A stretch of 13,982 nt of DNA, taken from positions 1-13,982 of the forward strand of contig JAFAHH010000372.1 of assembly GCA_019237355.1 (NCBI GenBank), given 5' to 3'. Below the pieces are notes generated by a model that made no database searches, was not told where the DNA came from, and saw only the letters and a program-made list of their open reading frames with translations. A program made the position numbers and the translations under genes. This DNA is from Acetobacteraceae bacterium (GTDB lineage: Bacteria; Pseudomonadota; Alphaproteobacteria; Acetobacterales; Acetobacteraceae). Below are positions 1 through 7,392 of this stretch, in pieces (the stretch's first letter is position 1; each line of letters starts with the position of its first letter).

Positions 1-672
1 TCGCTTGACTTCCGGCATGATGAATGGGGCGTAGATGTTACAATTGGCTGCTCGCAAAAAGGCTTGATGCTGCCGCCAGGCCTCGGCTTCAACGCGGTCT
101 CCGAAAAGGCGCTCGCAGCTTCCCGGTCCAACAAGAGCCGCCGCTCCTTCTTTGACTGGTTCGAAATCATCAAAGCCAATGAAACCGGCTATTGGCCCTA
201 CACCCCGGCAACCAACCTGCTCTATGGCCTCAAGGAGGCGATCGCCATGCTGCTGGAGGAGGGCCTGCCCAACGTGTTTGCCCGGCACGCCCGCCACGGC
301 GAAGCAACGCGGGCGGCGGTTCGGGCCTGGGGGCTCGAGGTCCTCTGCCTCGATCCGCGCGAATATTCCGGCGTGCTCACCGCCGTGATCATGCCGCCCG
401 GCCACAGCGCCGATTGGTTCCGCCGGGTGGTGCTCGATACATTCGACATGTCGCTCGGTACGGGCCTGACCAAACTGGCTGACAAAGTGTTCCGCATCGG
501 CCATCTCGGCCATTTCAACGACCTGACCTTGATGGGCGCGCTGGCTGGCGTGGAGATGGGGCTCAGCCTGGCGGGCGTGCCGCACCGTGAGGGCGGGGTA
601 GCGGCCGCGATGCAGATGCTGAAATCCGGCGTCCCGGCTGGACTTGCCGAGGCGAGCCGCGCCGCGGAATAG
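1..672 (+). CDS. Serine-glyoxylate-type PLP aminotransferase (class V), C-terminal part, 5' end outside window
   Basis: The frame is open from the first base, so the N-terminal half lies upstream of the window. The visible 223 residues begin SLDFRHDEWGVDVTIGCSQK. The Lys at 58-60, in the motif CSQKG, is the expected Schiff-base lysine for PLP. It is followed by a PPGLGFN segment, a YTPATNLLYGL segment, and KVFRIGHLG, whose Arg is the expected substrate-carboxylate ligand. This combination is typical of serine-glyoxylate aminotransferases (SgaA/AGXT-like), which convert serine plus glyoxylate to hydroxypyruvate plus glycine in the cytoplasm. The family also includes alanine-glyoxylate and other small amino-acid transaminases, so the exact substrate is inferred. 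The stop lies 2 bp before the transporter gene, which implies one transcript with the MFS and paaK genes. In that setting the substrate could instead be an amino acid linked to an aryl acid, but the sequence does not show this. Confidence 0.9.
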   Translation, partial: SLDFRHDEWGVDVTIGCSQKGLMLPPGLGFNAVSEKALAASRSNKSRRSFFDWFEIIKANETGYWPYTPATNLLYGLKEAIAMLLEEGLPNVFARHARHGEATRAAVRAWGLEVLCLDPREYSGVLTAVIMPPGHSADWFRRVVLDTFDMSLGTGLTKLADKVFRIGHLGHFNDLTLMGALAGVEMGLSLAGVPHREGGVAAAMQMLKSGVPAGLAEASRAAE

Positions 673-674
673 CC

Positions 675-2009
675 ATGCCGAGCGATGAGCCTGCCGGAAG
701 GCTGAGCCAAACCTGGGAGAGGATACGGCGGCCGACCGCACCCGGCCGCGTGCTCTTCCTGCTCTGCCTCATGTATATGATCACCTATGTCGACCGGGTG
801 AATGTCGGGTCGGCGGCGCCGCTGATCAAAACCGAGCTTGGGTTGACCAATACCGAGCTGGGCCTGATCTTCTCAGGCTTCGCCTACCCGTATGCCCTGC
901 TGCAGGTATCGGGAGGCCTGGTCGCGGACCGCTTCGGCCCAAGATTGACCTTGTTTGCTTGCGGCCTGGTATGGGCGATTGCGACGATCCTGACCGGGCT
1001 GGCGGGTGGCTTGGCGGCGCTATTCTTGGCGCGCATTCTGGTGGGGCTCGGCGAAGGCGCCACGTTTCCAGCCGCAACCCGGGCCATGGCATCTTGGACC
1101 ACACGAGAGAAGCGCGCCTTCGCCCAGGGTATTACGCATTCCTGCGCGCGGCTCGGCAACGCGGTCACACCCCCAATCGTGGCCTGGCTTACTTTGCTGC
1201 TGACCTGGCGCGGCTCATTCGTGGTGCTGGGCTGCGTGAGCGCCATCTGGGTCGTCGTTTGGTTCTGGTATTTCCGCGATAACCCGGCGGATCACCGCCG
1301 CATCACGGAAGCCGATCTGGCCGCCTTGCCGCCTCACGTTGACCGAAAAACCAGTGCCGCCCGGCAAATTCCGTGGAAGGCGCTGGTCGCGCGGATGATG
1401 CCGGTCACGATCGTGTATTTCTGCTACGGCTGGACCTTTTGGCTCTACCTCAACTGGCTGCCCTCGTTTTTCCTGCATAGCTATCAGCTGAAACTGACGA
1501 GCTCGGCGCTGTTCTCATCCAGCGTGTTTTTCGCCGGGGTGGTGGGCGACACTTTGGGGGGCATAATCAGCGACCGTGTCCTGCATCGCACAGGCGATTT
1601 GCGCAAAGCCCGTACCTGGGTCGTGATGGGCGGGTTTTTAGGTTCGCTGATCTTTCTGTTGCCCGTGCTCTTTATCCATAACCTTACCGTTATCGCGCTG
1701 TGCCTGAGTGCGGCACTGTTCTTCGCAGAGCTGGTGATCGGACCGATTTGGTCCATCCCCATGGATATCGCGCCGCAGTTCTCAGGCACGGCGTCGGGTA
1801 TCATGAATACTGGGTCGGCCGTCGCGGCAATCCTTTCGCCCCTGGTCTTCGGCGTCATCATCGATCTGACGGGGAATTGGAACCTGCCCTTCATCGGTTC
1901 GATTTTCCTGCTCGCGCTCGGCCTTGGCCTGACGTTTACGATGCGTCCGGAGAAGCCGTTCCATGCTACAGGCGTTCCGGTACTCAGCGGCGCCGCCACT
2001 GGGTCATGA
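675..2009 (+). CDS. MFS transporter, ACS (anion:cation symporter) type
   Basis: This 444-residue integral membrane protein has the hydrophobic pattern of about 12 transmembrane helices and a longer cytoplasmic loop near residues 200-235. TM1 carries YVDRVNV (Asp40-Arg41), a hallmark of the anion:cation symporter family. The MFS motif A (GGLVADRFGPR) lies at residues 80-90, after TM2. The family imports organic anions such as hexuronates, tartrate, phthalate or other carboxylates, driven by the proton gradient. The ATG follows the aminotransferase stop by 2 bp and has no strong Shine-Dalgarno sequence, suggesting coupled translation. The 3' end overlaps paaK by 47 bp, and the ribosome binding site of paaK lies inside this gene. 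That linkage suggests import of an aryl acid that is then converted to a CoA thioester. The substrate is inference; family membership is secure. Confidence 0.9.
   Translation: MPSDEPAGRLSQTWERIRRPTAPGRVLFLLCLMYMITYVDRVNVGSAAPLIKTELGLTNTELGLIFSGFAYPYALLQVSGGLVADRFGPRLTLFACGLVWAIATILTGLAGGLAALFLARILVGLGEGATFPAATRAMASWTTREKRAFAQGITHSCARLGNAVTPPIVAWLTLLLTWRGSFVVLGCVSAIWVVVWFWYFRDNPADHRRITEADLAALPPHVDRKTSAARQIPWKALVARMMPVTIVYFCYGWTFWLYLNWLPSFFLHSYQLKLTSSALFSSSVFFAGVVGDTLGGIISDRVLHRTGDLRKARTWVVMGGFLGSLIFLLPVLFIHNLTVIALCLSAALFFAELVIGPIWSIPMDIAPQFSGTASGIMNTGSAVAAILSPLVFGVIIDLTGNWNLPFIGSIFLLALGLGLTFTMRPEKPFHATGVPVLSGAATGS
1949..1955 (+). promoter_or_regulatory. Shine-Dalgarno site of paaK inside the MFS gene
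   Basis: GGAGAAG lies 7 bp upstream of the ATG at 1963, within the last codons of the transporter gene. It decides the paaK start and implies that the two genes are translated from one message with overlapping frames. Confidence 0.6.
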
Positions 2010-3294
2010 GGTGGATTTCCTTCAGCATGCGACGCGCGACGAAATCATAGCGCTCCAACGCGAGCGCCTGGCTTGGTCGCTGAGCTACGCCTATCAGAAC
2101 GTGGCCCATTATCGCGCCGCTTTCGATGCTCTAGGCGTGCATCCTTCCGATTTCCACGATCTGCCGGATCTGGCAAAATTTCCATTCACCACGAAACAGG
2201 ATCTGCGCGATAATTACCCGTTCGGGTTCTTTGCAGTGCCGCAGGACCAAATCGCCCGGATTCATGCCTCCTCGGGCACCACCGGCAAGCCCACCGTCGT
2301 GGGCTACACCAGATCCGACCTGGATATATGGGCCGATGTGATGGCGCGCTCCATCCACGCCGCGGGCGGTAGGCCGGGGATGAGAGTGCACGTGGCCTAT
2401 GGGTACGGCCTATTTACCGGTGGTCTTGGCGCGCATTACGGGGCGGAGCGGCTTGGCTGCTCGGTGATCCCCGTCTCCGGCGGCATGACCGAGCGTCAGG
2501 TTCAGCTCATTACTGATTTCAGGCCCGAGATCATCATGGTCACGCCCAGCTATATGCTCGCCATTCTGGATGAATTTGTCCGGCAGGGACTCGATCCGCG
2601 CGGCGCCTCCTTGCAAATCGGCATTTTCGGCGCCGAGCCTTGGACCGAAGCGATGCGGGCTGAGATCGAGCAAGCGTTCAATATCCAGGCTCTCGATGTT
2701 TACGGCCTCTCGGAGGTGATCGGGCCAGGCGTCGCACAAGAATGTATCGAAACTAAGGACGGGCTGCATATCTGGGAAGACCATTTCTTCCCAGAGGTGA
2801 TCGACCCCATCACAGGAGCGACGCTACCGGACGGCTCCAAGGGTGAGCTGGTGTTTACCTCGCTTACAAAGCGCGGCATGCCGGTGATTCGGTACCGCAC
2901 CCGTGACCTTACTCGCCTATTGCCGGGCACGGCCCGCCCAGGCTTCCGCCGCATGGGGAGAATCACCGGGCGAACCGACGACATGATCATTTTGCGCGGG
3001 ATCAACATATTCCCGACCCAGATCGAGGAATTGTTGCTTGCCTCCGGCTGGTCGGCTGGGCATTTTCAGATCGAATTGACGCGTGAAGGCCGAATGGACC
3101 AAATGACCATCCATGCTGAAGCTCGGCCTGGGGCATGGGATGGCGCGGGACTCATCCAGCCGGCGCAAGTGCTTACGGAGCGGATCAAAAACACAATGGG
3201 CATCTCCGCACGAGTCATCGCCGAGCCTCCCAACACCCTTGCGCGCTCTACCGGAAAGGCCCAGCGCGTGATTGACCGCCGCCAGCAAAGCTAG
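1963..3294 (+). CDS. paaK: Phenylacetate-CoA ligase
   Basis: This 443-residue adenylate-forming enzyme converts phenylacetate, ATP and CoA to phenylacetyl-CoA, AMP and PPi in the cytoplasm. That is the entry step of aerobic phenylacetate degradation. Visible motifs are FTTKQDLRDNYPFG (residues 75-88), the ATP-binding loop SSGTTGKP (103-110), HVAYGYGLFTGG, the A5 segment YGLSEV (247-252), YRTRDLTRLLPG (from 311) and the hinge GRTDDMIILRG (336-346). The length and residue order match E. coli PaaK (437 aa) closely. I chose the ATG at 1963 because GGAGAAG at 1949-1955 sits 7 bp upstream. An in-frame GTG at 2011 would also give a family-like N-terminus but has a poorer site. The gene overlaps the transporter by 47 bp and ends 8 bp before the GDSL-type gene. 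A related aryl acid as true substrate cannot be excluded. Confidence 0.95.
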   Translation: MLQAFRYSAAPPLGHEVDFLQHATRDEIIALQRERLAWSLSYAYQNVAHYRAAFDALGVHPSDFHDLPDLAKFPFTTKQDLRDNYPFGFFAVPQDQIARIHASSGTTGKPTVVGYTRSDLDIWADVMARSIHAAGGRPGMRVHVAYGYGLFTGGLGAHYGAERLGCSVIPVSGGMTERQVQLITDFRPEIIMVTPSYMLAILDEFVRQGLDPRGASLQIGIFGAEPWTEAMRAEIEQAFNIQALDVYGLSEVIGPGVAQECIETKDGLHIWEDHFFPEVIDPITGATLPDGSKGELVFTSLTKRGMPVIRYRTRDLTRLLPGTARPGFRRMGRITGRTDDMIILRGINIFPTQIEELLLASGWSAGHFQIELTREGRMDQMTIHAEARPGAWDGAGLIQPAQVLTERIKNTMGISARVIAEPPNTLARSTGKAQRVIDRRQQS

Positions 3295-3302
3295 GCAATA
3301 AA

Positions 3303-4238
3303 ATGGCATCCGACGCTACGATAACTCCTGAGACGCTCGGCCAGCCCTCGATGGCCTTCGCTTCAGCCGATCCCGCCAGTTACAGCGGGATCTACGCGTT
3401 CGGGGCAAGTCTGGTCGACGCCGGCAATATTTACCGCCTGAGCCTGGGCCTTGTGCCTGCTTCGCCGCCTTACTCCAGCGGCCGATTCAGCAACGGGCCG
3501 GTTTGGGTGCAGGATCTCGCGGCCGGCCTTGGCTTGCCGCCGCTTGGACCCAGCGTGTCGGGTGGCACCGACTTCGCCTTTGGGGGTGCGGAGACCGGCA
3601 CAACGCCGGTGCATACGGCGAACCTGATCGATCTGCCCTTCCAGCTCACTCAGTTCAATCAATCGGTGCCCAATCCAAATCCAAACGCGCTCTATGTTGT
3701 ATCGGCTGGATCAGACGATCTGCTGGACATGATCAGCGCAGGGCCCCGTCAGCCCTCGGTATTGCTTGCCAATATCGCTTCGGCGGTTGGCAACGAGAGC
3801 CAATTCATCTCGGGGCTGGCTGCCCGGGGCGCCAAGAACGTGCTGGTTCTGAACGTGCCCGACCTCGGAAAGACGCCCCGGTTCATTCAGGCTGGAATAC
3901 CGCTTGCCAACCTGGCCTCCGCAGCCAGCGCTGCTTACGATACCGATCTGAGCAACAGTTTGGGCCCGCTCGCCTCCAGTGAGGGGCTGAATCTAAAGAT
4001 ACTCGATGCGTACACACTGCTCAACCAGGCGATAGCGAGCCCGCAAAGCTTCGGATTCATCGACGTGCGAGACCCGGTCTGGACGGGCAATTTCTATAAC
4101 CCCTTTAGCGGAACGCTTCTGGCGGCAACGCCACAGGCTCAGAACCAGTTTCTGTTCTGGGATAGCCTACACCCGACGGCGCAGGGCCACGCCCTACTTG
4201 CAGCGGCGGCTTTCAACCTGCTCAATACCACCGCCTGA
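3303..4238 (+). CDS. SGNH/GDSL-family hydrolase (lecithinase/hemolysin-like esterase) with altered signature blocks
   Basis: This 311-residue protein shows the blocks of the GDSL esterase/lipase family related to lecithinase/haemolysin-type phospholipases. Block I reads YAFGASLVDAGN, with the candidate nucleophile Ser36. Block II is the TDFAFGGAETG segment, which supplies the oxyanion Gly. Block III reads SAGSDDLL (Gly136 to Asp139). Block V is FWDSLHPTAQGH, with Asp287 and His290 completing the triad. Two positions differ from the usual consensus: the GDS Asp is Ala, and the block III Asn (GxND) is Asp. No signal peptide or membrane segment is visible, although most relatives are exported. 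It is the last gene of the aminotransferase-MFS-paaK run, 8 bp after paaK. An internal ATG at 3351 would give 295 residues and keeps every block. The substrate is unknown, but an ester-hydrolysing role is likely. Confidence 0.85.
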   Translation: MASDATITPETLGQPSMAFASADPASYSGIYAFGASLVDAGNIYRLSLGLVPASPPYSSGRFSNGPVWVQDLAAGLGLPPLGPSVSGGTDFAFGGAETGTTPVHTANLIDLPFQLTQFNQSVPNPNPNALYVVSAGSDDLLDMISAGPRQPSVLLANIASAVGNESQFISGLAARGAKNVLVLNVPDLGKTPRFIQAGIPLANLASAASAAYDTDLSNSLGPLASSEGLNLKILDAYTLLNQAIASPQSFGFIDVRDPVWTGNFYNPFSGTLLAATPQAQNQFLFWDSLHPTAQGHALLAAAAFNLLNTTA

Positions 4239-4240
4239 GC

Positions 4241-5329
4241 TTATTGCCAATCGTAATCAATCAGTATGAAATTACTCTTGGGCCGGGCTTGGCACGTTAG
4301 AACGAACCCCGCTTCAATCTCCCACGGCTGGAGCGCGTAATTCACCTCCATGTCGGTCGTTCCTTCCACAACCCGAGCCCGGCAGGTGCTGCACATCCCG
4401 CCTTTGCAGGCATAGGGCATATCCAGCCCAGCCCGTAGTGCCGCATCCAGCACGGCCTCCCCCTCCGCTACCGGAACCTCCGTGCGCACGCCGTCACGAA
4501 TAATGGCAGCAATGGCGTGCGGCGCCTGCGCGGCAACCGGTTGTGGCGGCCGGGGGCGCCCGGCCAAGGCCGAAGTGAAACGTTCGATATGAATCTGATC
4601 CGGTCGTACGCCCGAATCGAGCAGCGCCGCCTCGGCATCTGCAATCATGCCGAACGGTCCGCAGACATAGGCCTGGCCGACCGGGCAGCCAGGCAGCGCT
4701 TTGGCAAGCAAGAGCGTGGCTTTGGCGCGATCGAGCCGTCCATTCAGGATATCGAGGTCCTGCCGCTCCCGGGAGAGCACATAAAAAACCGAAAGCCGGT
4801 TGATGTAGCGATCCTTGAGATCCTCGATTGCTTCATGAAACAGAATCTCGTTTGTGCTCCGGCTCCCATAGAACAGGAAGAAATGGCTCGCCGGTTCGCG
4901 CGCGAGCACGGTCTTCATGATAGACAGCACCGGCGTAATCCCCGACCCCGCAACAAAGGCCGCGTGCAGGCGCGGGTGGTCCGGCTCGGGCTCAAGGATG
5001 AACCGGCCGGTCGGCGTTAGCACCTCCATCACATCGCCCGCTTTGACCGAGTCGTGAATCCAGGCAGAAAATATCCCGCCTTCTTGCCGCTTCACGGCGA
5101 TGCGGAGCTCGGTATCGTCGATCCCTGCGCAAATCGAATAGGAGCGGCGAACTTCCTGGCTGCCTAGTCTTGTTCGCAACGTTAGATGCTGCCCGGCTTT
5201 GAACCGGTATTGTGGTCTCAATGCGTCCGGAATGGCGAAGGCAATGGAAACAGCGCTGGGAGTTTCCCGCCGAACCTCGGCTACGACGAGCGGGTAAAAA
5301 TGCGGCCGGGTCGTCGGCGCGTTAGCCAC
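4241..5329 (-). CDS. paaE: PaaE-type FAD/[2Fe-2S] oxidoreductase (phenylacetyl-CoA epoxidase reductase subunit-like)
   Basis: This 362-residue electron-transfer protein has a ferredoxin-NADP reductase module followed by a plant-type ferredoxin. The FAD-binding motif is RSYS at residues 62-65. The NAD(P) region is GSGITP (128-133) with YVCGPFGM (221-228). The C-terminal domain binds a [2Fe-2S] cluster through Cys308, Cys313, Cys316 and Cys346, in a CX4CX2C...C pattern. Order and length match PaaE (356 aa in E. coli), which passes electrons from NADPH to the di-iron oxygenase that epoxidises phenylacetyl-CoA. The start is GTG (5329-5327), with AGGGG about 7 bp upstream. The gene is third in an operon with the 107-residue protein and the MmgE/PrpD gene. 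The oxygenase subunits PaaABCD are not beside it, so it may serve a distant paa cluster or a different oxygenase. The domain call is certain; the symbol is less so. Confidence 0.88.
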   Translation of the reverse strand: MANAPTTRPHFYPLVVAEVRRETPSAVSIAFAIPDALRPQYRFKAGQHLTLRTRLGSQEVRRSYSICAGIDDTELRIAVKRQEGGIFSAWIHDSVKAGDVMEVLTPTGRFILEPEPDHPRLHAAFVAGSGITPVLSIMKTVLAREPASHFFLFYGSRSTNEILFHEAIEDLKDRYINRLSVFYVLSRERQDLDILNGRLDRAKATLLLAKALPGCPVGQAYVCGPFGMIADAEAALLDSGVRPDQIHIERFTSALAGRPRPPQPVAAQAPHAIAAIIRDGVRTEVPVAEGEAVLDAALRAGLDMPYACKGGMCSTCRARVVEGTTDMEVNYALQPWEIEAGFVLTCQARPKSNFILIDYDWQ

Positions 5330-5349
5330 ACCGAAGCCCCTGGACGGGA

Positions 5350-5673
5350 TTAACCCTTTACCCCTAACCGATCCGCAAGCTCCTCGAATTCCTGGCGCAC
5401 ATCGTTGATCGTCGGCAAGTTCAGCTCTTCCAGCCGTTTGTGGATCTCTTTCGCTTTGCTGGAGTGCAGGTCGCGCTTGAAATTCGTCACCACGTCTTCG
5501 GCCGAGCCGTAGTTGTGGAAGCGCTCGATCTCGCGACGGGTCCGCTCCTGCAGGTCGGCAAGCTCATCGCGCTTATTGTCGGGGTAATCATCTTGGCGGG
5601 CGCGCAGCACTGGCTGAAAGGCGCGCCGCTCCAGAAAGCTGATCAGCTCTTGTTTCGCATCCTTGCTGGACAT
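5350..5673 (-). CDS. Conserved-looking hypothetical protein, 107 aa, highly charged
   Basis: I cannot assign a function. The protein is soluble, helical and rich in Glu, Lys, Arg and Asp. It starts MSSKDAKQELISFLERRAF and contains a HNYGSAEDVVTNFKRDL segment (residues 53-69), then a predicted amphipathic helical stretch to the C-terminus. There is no signal peptide, transmembrane segment, cysteine cluster or DNA-binding motif that I recognise. The ATG is supported by a GAGG site 7 bp upstream. It lies 26 bp after the MmgE/PrpD stop and 20 bp before the paaE-like start, so all three genes are probably co-transcribed. It could be a small accessory or regulatory partner of either neighbour, which is pure inference from position. 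Confidence 0.8.
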   Translation of the reverse strand: MSSKDAKQELISFLERRAFQPVLRARQDDYPDNKRDELADLQERTRREIERFHNYGSAEDVVTNFKRDLHSSKAKEIHKRLEELNLPTINDVRQEFEELADRLGVKG

Positions 5674-5699
5674 CGATCTACCTCATCTATTCGGCCACT

Positions 5700-7175
5700 T
5701 TAAGCAGTGGCGGCGGCGCCCGCCCGGCCAATTTCACCCACATCAGGCAAGGCGCTAACGCGCCAGCATAGCTCCATAAGCCGCTGCGTCTGAGCCGAGG
5801 GCAAAATACCTTGCGCTAGGTCCGCGAACTTCGCCTCGAGTGCTTGATCGCTCATCGGGTTCTCGGTGCTGCCGATGGCGTGCTCGATATGTTTCGTGAG
5901 CGTCCTACCATCGGTGAGCCGGATCGTTACATCCGCCTTCTCCGCCGGAACCGCAGGGTCGGTGTGGACGGTCACGCGCTGGCGCAGCGCAACCACGGCC
6001 GGGTCGCGCACCGCCTGATCGCTGAACTGGCGCTCCCCTCCCGCGCCTTGGACGAACGCCACGGCAACAGCGTGGTAGATGCTGAACTTGCCTTCCAGCC
6101 CCGTTTGTGGGCTGGGCTTGCCGGTGAGCGATAGCACGTATGGGTTGACGTGTAAGTCAATGGCTTCGATCTGATCGGGGCGCAACTTGTATTCATTGCG
6201 CAATTGAATTGCGGCGTCGATTGAGGGATGCATCACTATGCCGCAAGCAAAGGGCTTGTAGGTGTTCAGGGTTGCTTCGTAATGCTGCCCCAACCCATCG
6301 GTCACTTCGCGCCAGTCGCGCTTGGTGCTGACTGCCTGCCCCCAGCCATCTTTTCCTTCCAGCACGTTGTCGGGTGCCGTGTACCCTTGCGCGGCAAGCA
6401 ACGCTGCAACCATTCCATTCTGCGCCGCCCGGCCCGGATTGAAGCTCTTCGTCATTGAACCGAAGCTGATCTTGAGGCCGACCGGCTGCGAGGCGGCAAT
6501 TCCCAGCGCCCAGGCCATTCGCTGCTCATCAAGGCCGAGCAGCCGTCCGCAAGCCGCGGCTGATCCAAACACGCCGCAGGTTCCGGTGATATGCCACCCG
6601 GCCGCGTAGTGCTCGGGATAGACGGCATTGCCGATCCGGCATTCGGCCTCAACCCCAAGCACCAGAGCATTGAGGAACTCCGGGCCTGCGACCCGATGGT
6701 ACTGCGCCAGCGCCAGAATAGCCGACGCAACCGGGCCGGCCGGGTGGATGATGGTCTTGAGATGCGTATCGTCGTAATCGAAAATATGCGAGCTGATGCC
6801 GGTCATCAGCGCGGTATGGAGAATATCGAACCGCTCGGTGCGGCCGAGCACATTCGCTTGCGGCGGGCCGCAGAACGGCGCCAGCGCCGCGACCGCTTTG
6901 TCCACCGTTTCGTGCCGCGACCCGCCAACCGCGCAGCCGACCCAGTTGAAGAATGTGCGGGTGGCTTCCTTCCGGACTGGCTCGGGCAAATCCTCCGGCC
7001 GGGCGGTTACGAGGTAATGGGCGAGGATGCGTGTGACGGGCGGGGGAGCGGCGGCGGGGGCTGGCGCGGCCTCGCTCGCCGGGTTGGCAGCTCGGGCGCG
7101 TCCCGGCCCGCTTATCGCCGCCAAGCTGGCTCCCGCGGAGCCGCGCAGGATCGTGCGTCGATCGAGGGCCGGCAT
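5700..7175 (-). CDS. Tat-exported MmgE/PrpD family protein
   Basis: This 491-residue protein belongs to the MmgE/PrpD family, which includes 2-methylcitrate dehydratase, cis-aconitate decarboxylase and some epimerases. Family landmarks are FDYDDTHLKTIIHPAG (residues 132-147), GWHITGTCG (193-201), GSMTKSFNPGRAAQNG (239-254) and PFACGIVMHPSIDA (308-321). These carry the conserved Asp, His and Lys residues of the active-site cleft. The open frame reaches upstream to 7421, but I place the start at the ATG at 7175. A strong GGGAGGAG site sits just before it, and the protein then begins with a twin-arginine signal (RRTILRG, residues 6-12), a short hydrophobic stretch and an AXA cleavage site near residue 29. 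A Pro/Ala linker (33-46) follows. Export to the periplasm is therefore likely, which is unusual for enzymes of CoA or citrate metabolism. It is first in an operon with the 107-residue protein and the PaaE-like reductase. The substrate is not known. Confidence 0.9.
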   Translation of the reverse strand: MPALDRRTILRGSAGASLAAISGPGRARAANPASEAAPAPAAAPPPVTRILAHYLVTARPEDLPEPVRKEATRTFFNWVGCAVGGSRHETVDKAVAALAPFCGPPQANVLGRTERFDILHTALMTGISSHIFDYDDTHLKTIIHPAGPVASAILALAQYHRVAGPEFLNALVLGVEAECRIGNAVYPEHYAAGWHITGTCGVFGSAAACGRLLGLDEQRMAWALGIAASQPVGLKISFGSMTKSFNPGRAAQNGMVAALLAAQGYTAPDNVLEGKDGWGQAVSTKRDWREVTDGLGQHYEATLNTYKPFACGIVMHPSIDAAIQLRNEYKLRPDQIEAIDLHVNPYVLSLTGKPSPQTGLEGKFSIYHAVAVAFVQGAGGERQFSDQAVRDPAVVALRQRVTVHTDPAVPAEKADVTIRLTDGRTLTKHIEHAIGSTENPMSDQALEAKFADLAQGILPSAQTQRLMELCWRVSALPDVGEIGRAGAAATA

Positions 7176-7183
7176 TTTTCTCC
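7176..7183 (-). promoter_or_regulatory. Strong Shine-Dalgarno site deciding the MmgE/PrpD start
   Basis: The reverse strand reads GGGAGGAG and then four A residues directly before the ATG at 7175. This supports the start that places the twin-arginine motif at the N-terminus, not the much longer upstream frame. Confidence 0.5.
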
Positions 7184-7319
7184 TCCCTTGGTTCATGTGC
7201 TTTATCGCTGACGCCGTTCTGGCGTTTCGCAGCGCCGGGTCCGTTCTGCTGAGCTCATCAACATTCTCCCCGGCGCTGCCTAATGGCAATGGCAATTTAG
7301 CCCGTTCCAGCATCTTCGC

Positions 7320-7335
7320 TAAACCGGCTGGTTTA
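7320..7335. promoter_or_regulatory. Operator-like inverted repeat TAAACC-GGCT-GGTTTA
   Basis: Two perfect 6-bp arms are separated by 4 bp in the divergent spacer between the MmgE/PrpD gene and the small membrane-protein gene. The size and symmetry suit a dimeric repressor or activator site. No regulator gene is visible in the window, so this is a candidate only. Confidence 0.3.
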
Positions 7336-7354
7336 ACGGCTCGCAAATTGATGG

Positions 7355-7370
7355 CCGAGTATACTCTCGG
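7355..7370. promoter_or_regulatory. Palindrome with a -10-like hexamer
   Basis: CCGAG and CTCGG form outer arms around TATACT, and GAGTATACTC (7357-7366) is a perfect 10-bp palindrome. TATACT at 7360-7365 matches the -10 consensus at five of six positions and lies 27 bp before the ATG at 7393. No convincing -35 box stands at the right distance, so the promoter reading is weak. Confidence 0.3.
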
Positions 7371-7392
7371 AAGCATTTTATAAGGGAATTCG

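Noticed and set aside
222..710. 162-aa reverse-strand frame across the aminotransferase end
   Set aside because: It is antisense to a clearly recognised coding frame, has no family-like motifs, and is explained by high GC content.
6591..7211. 206-aa + strand frame inside the MmgE/PrpD gene
   Set aside because: It is fully opposite the conserved MmgE/PrpD frame, and its composition (Arg/Gly rich) is that of a shadow frame.
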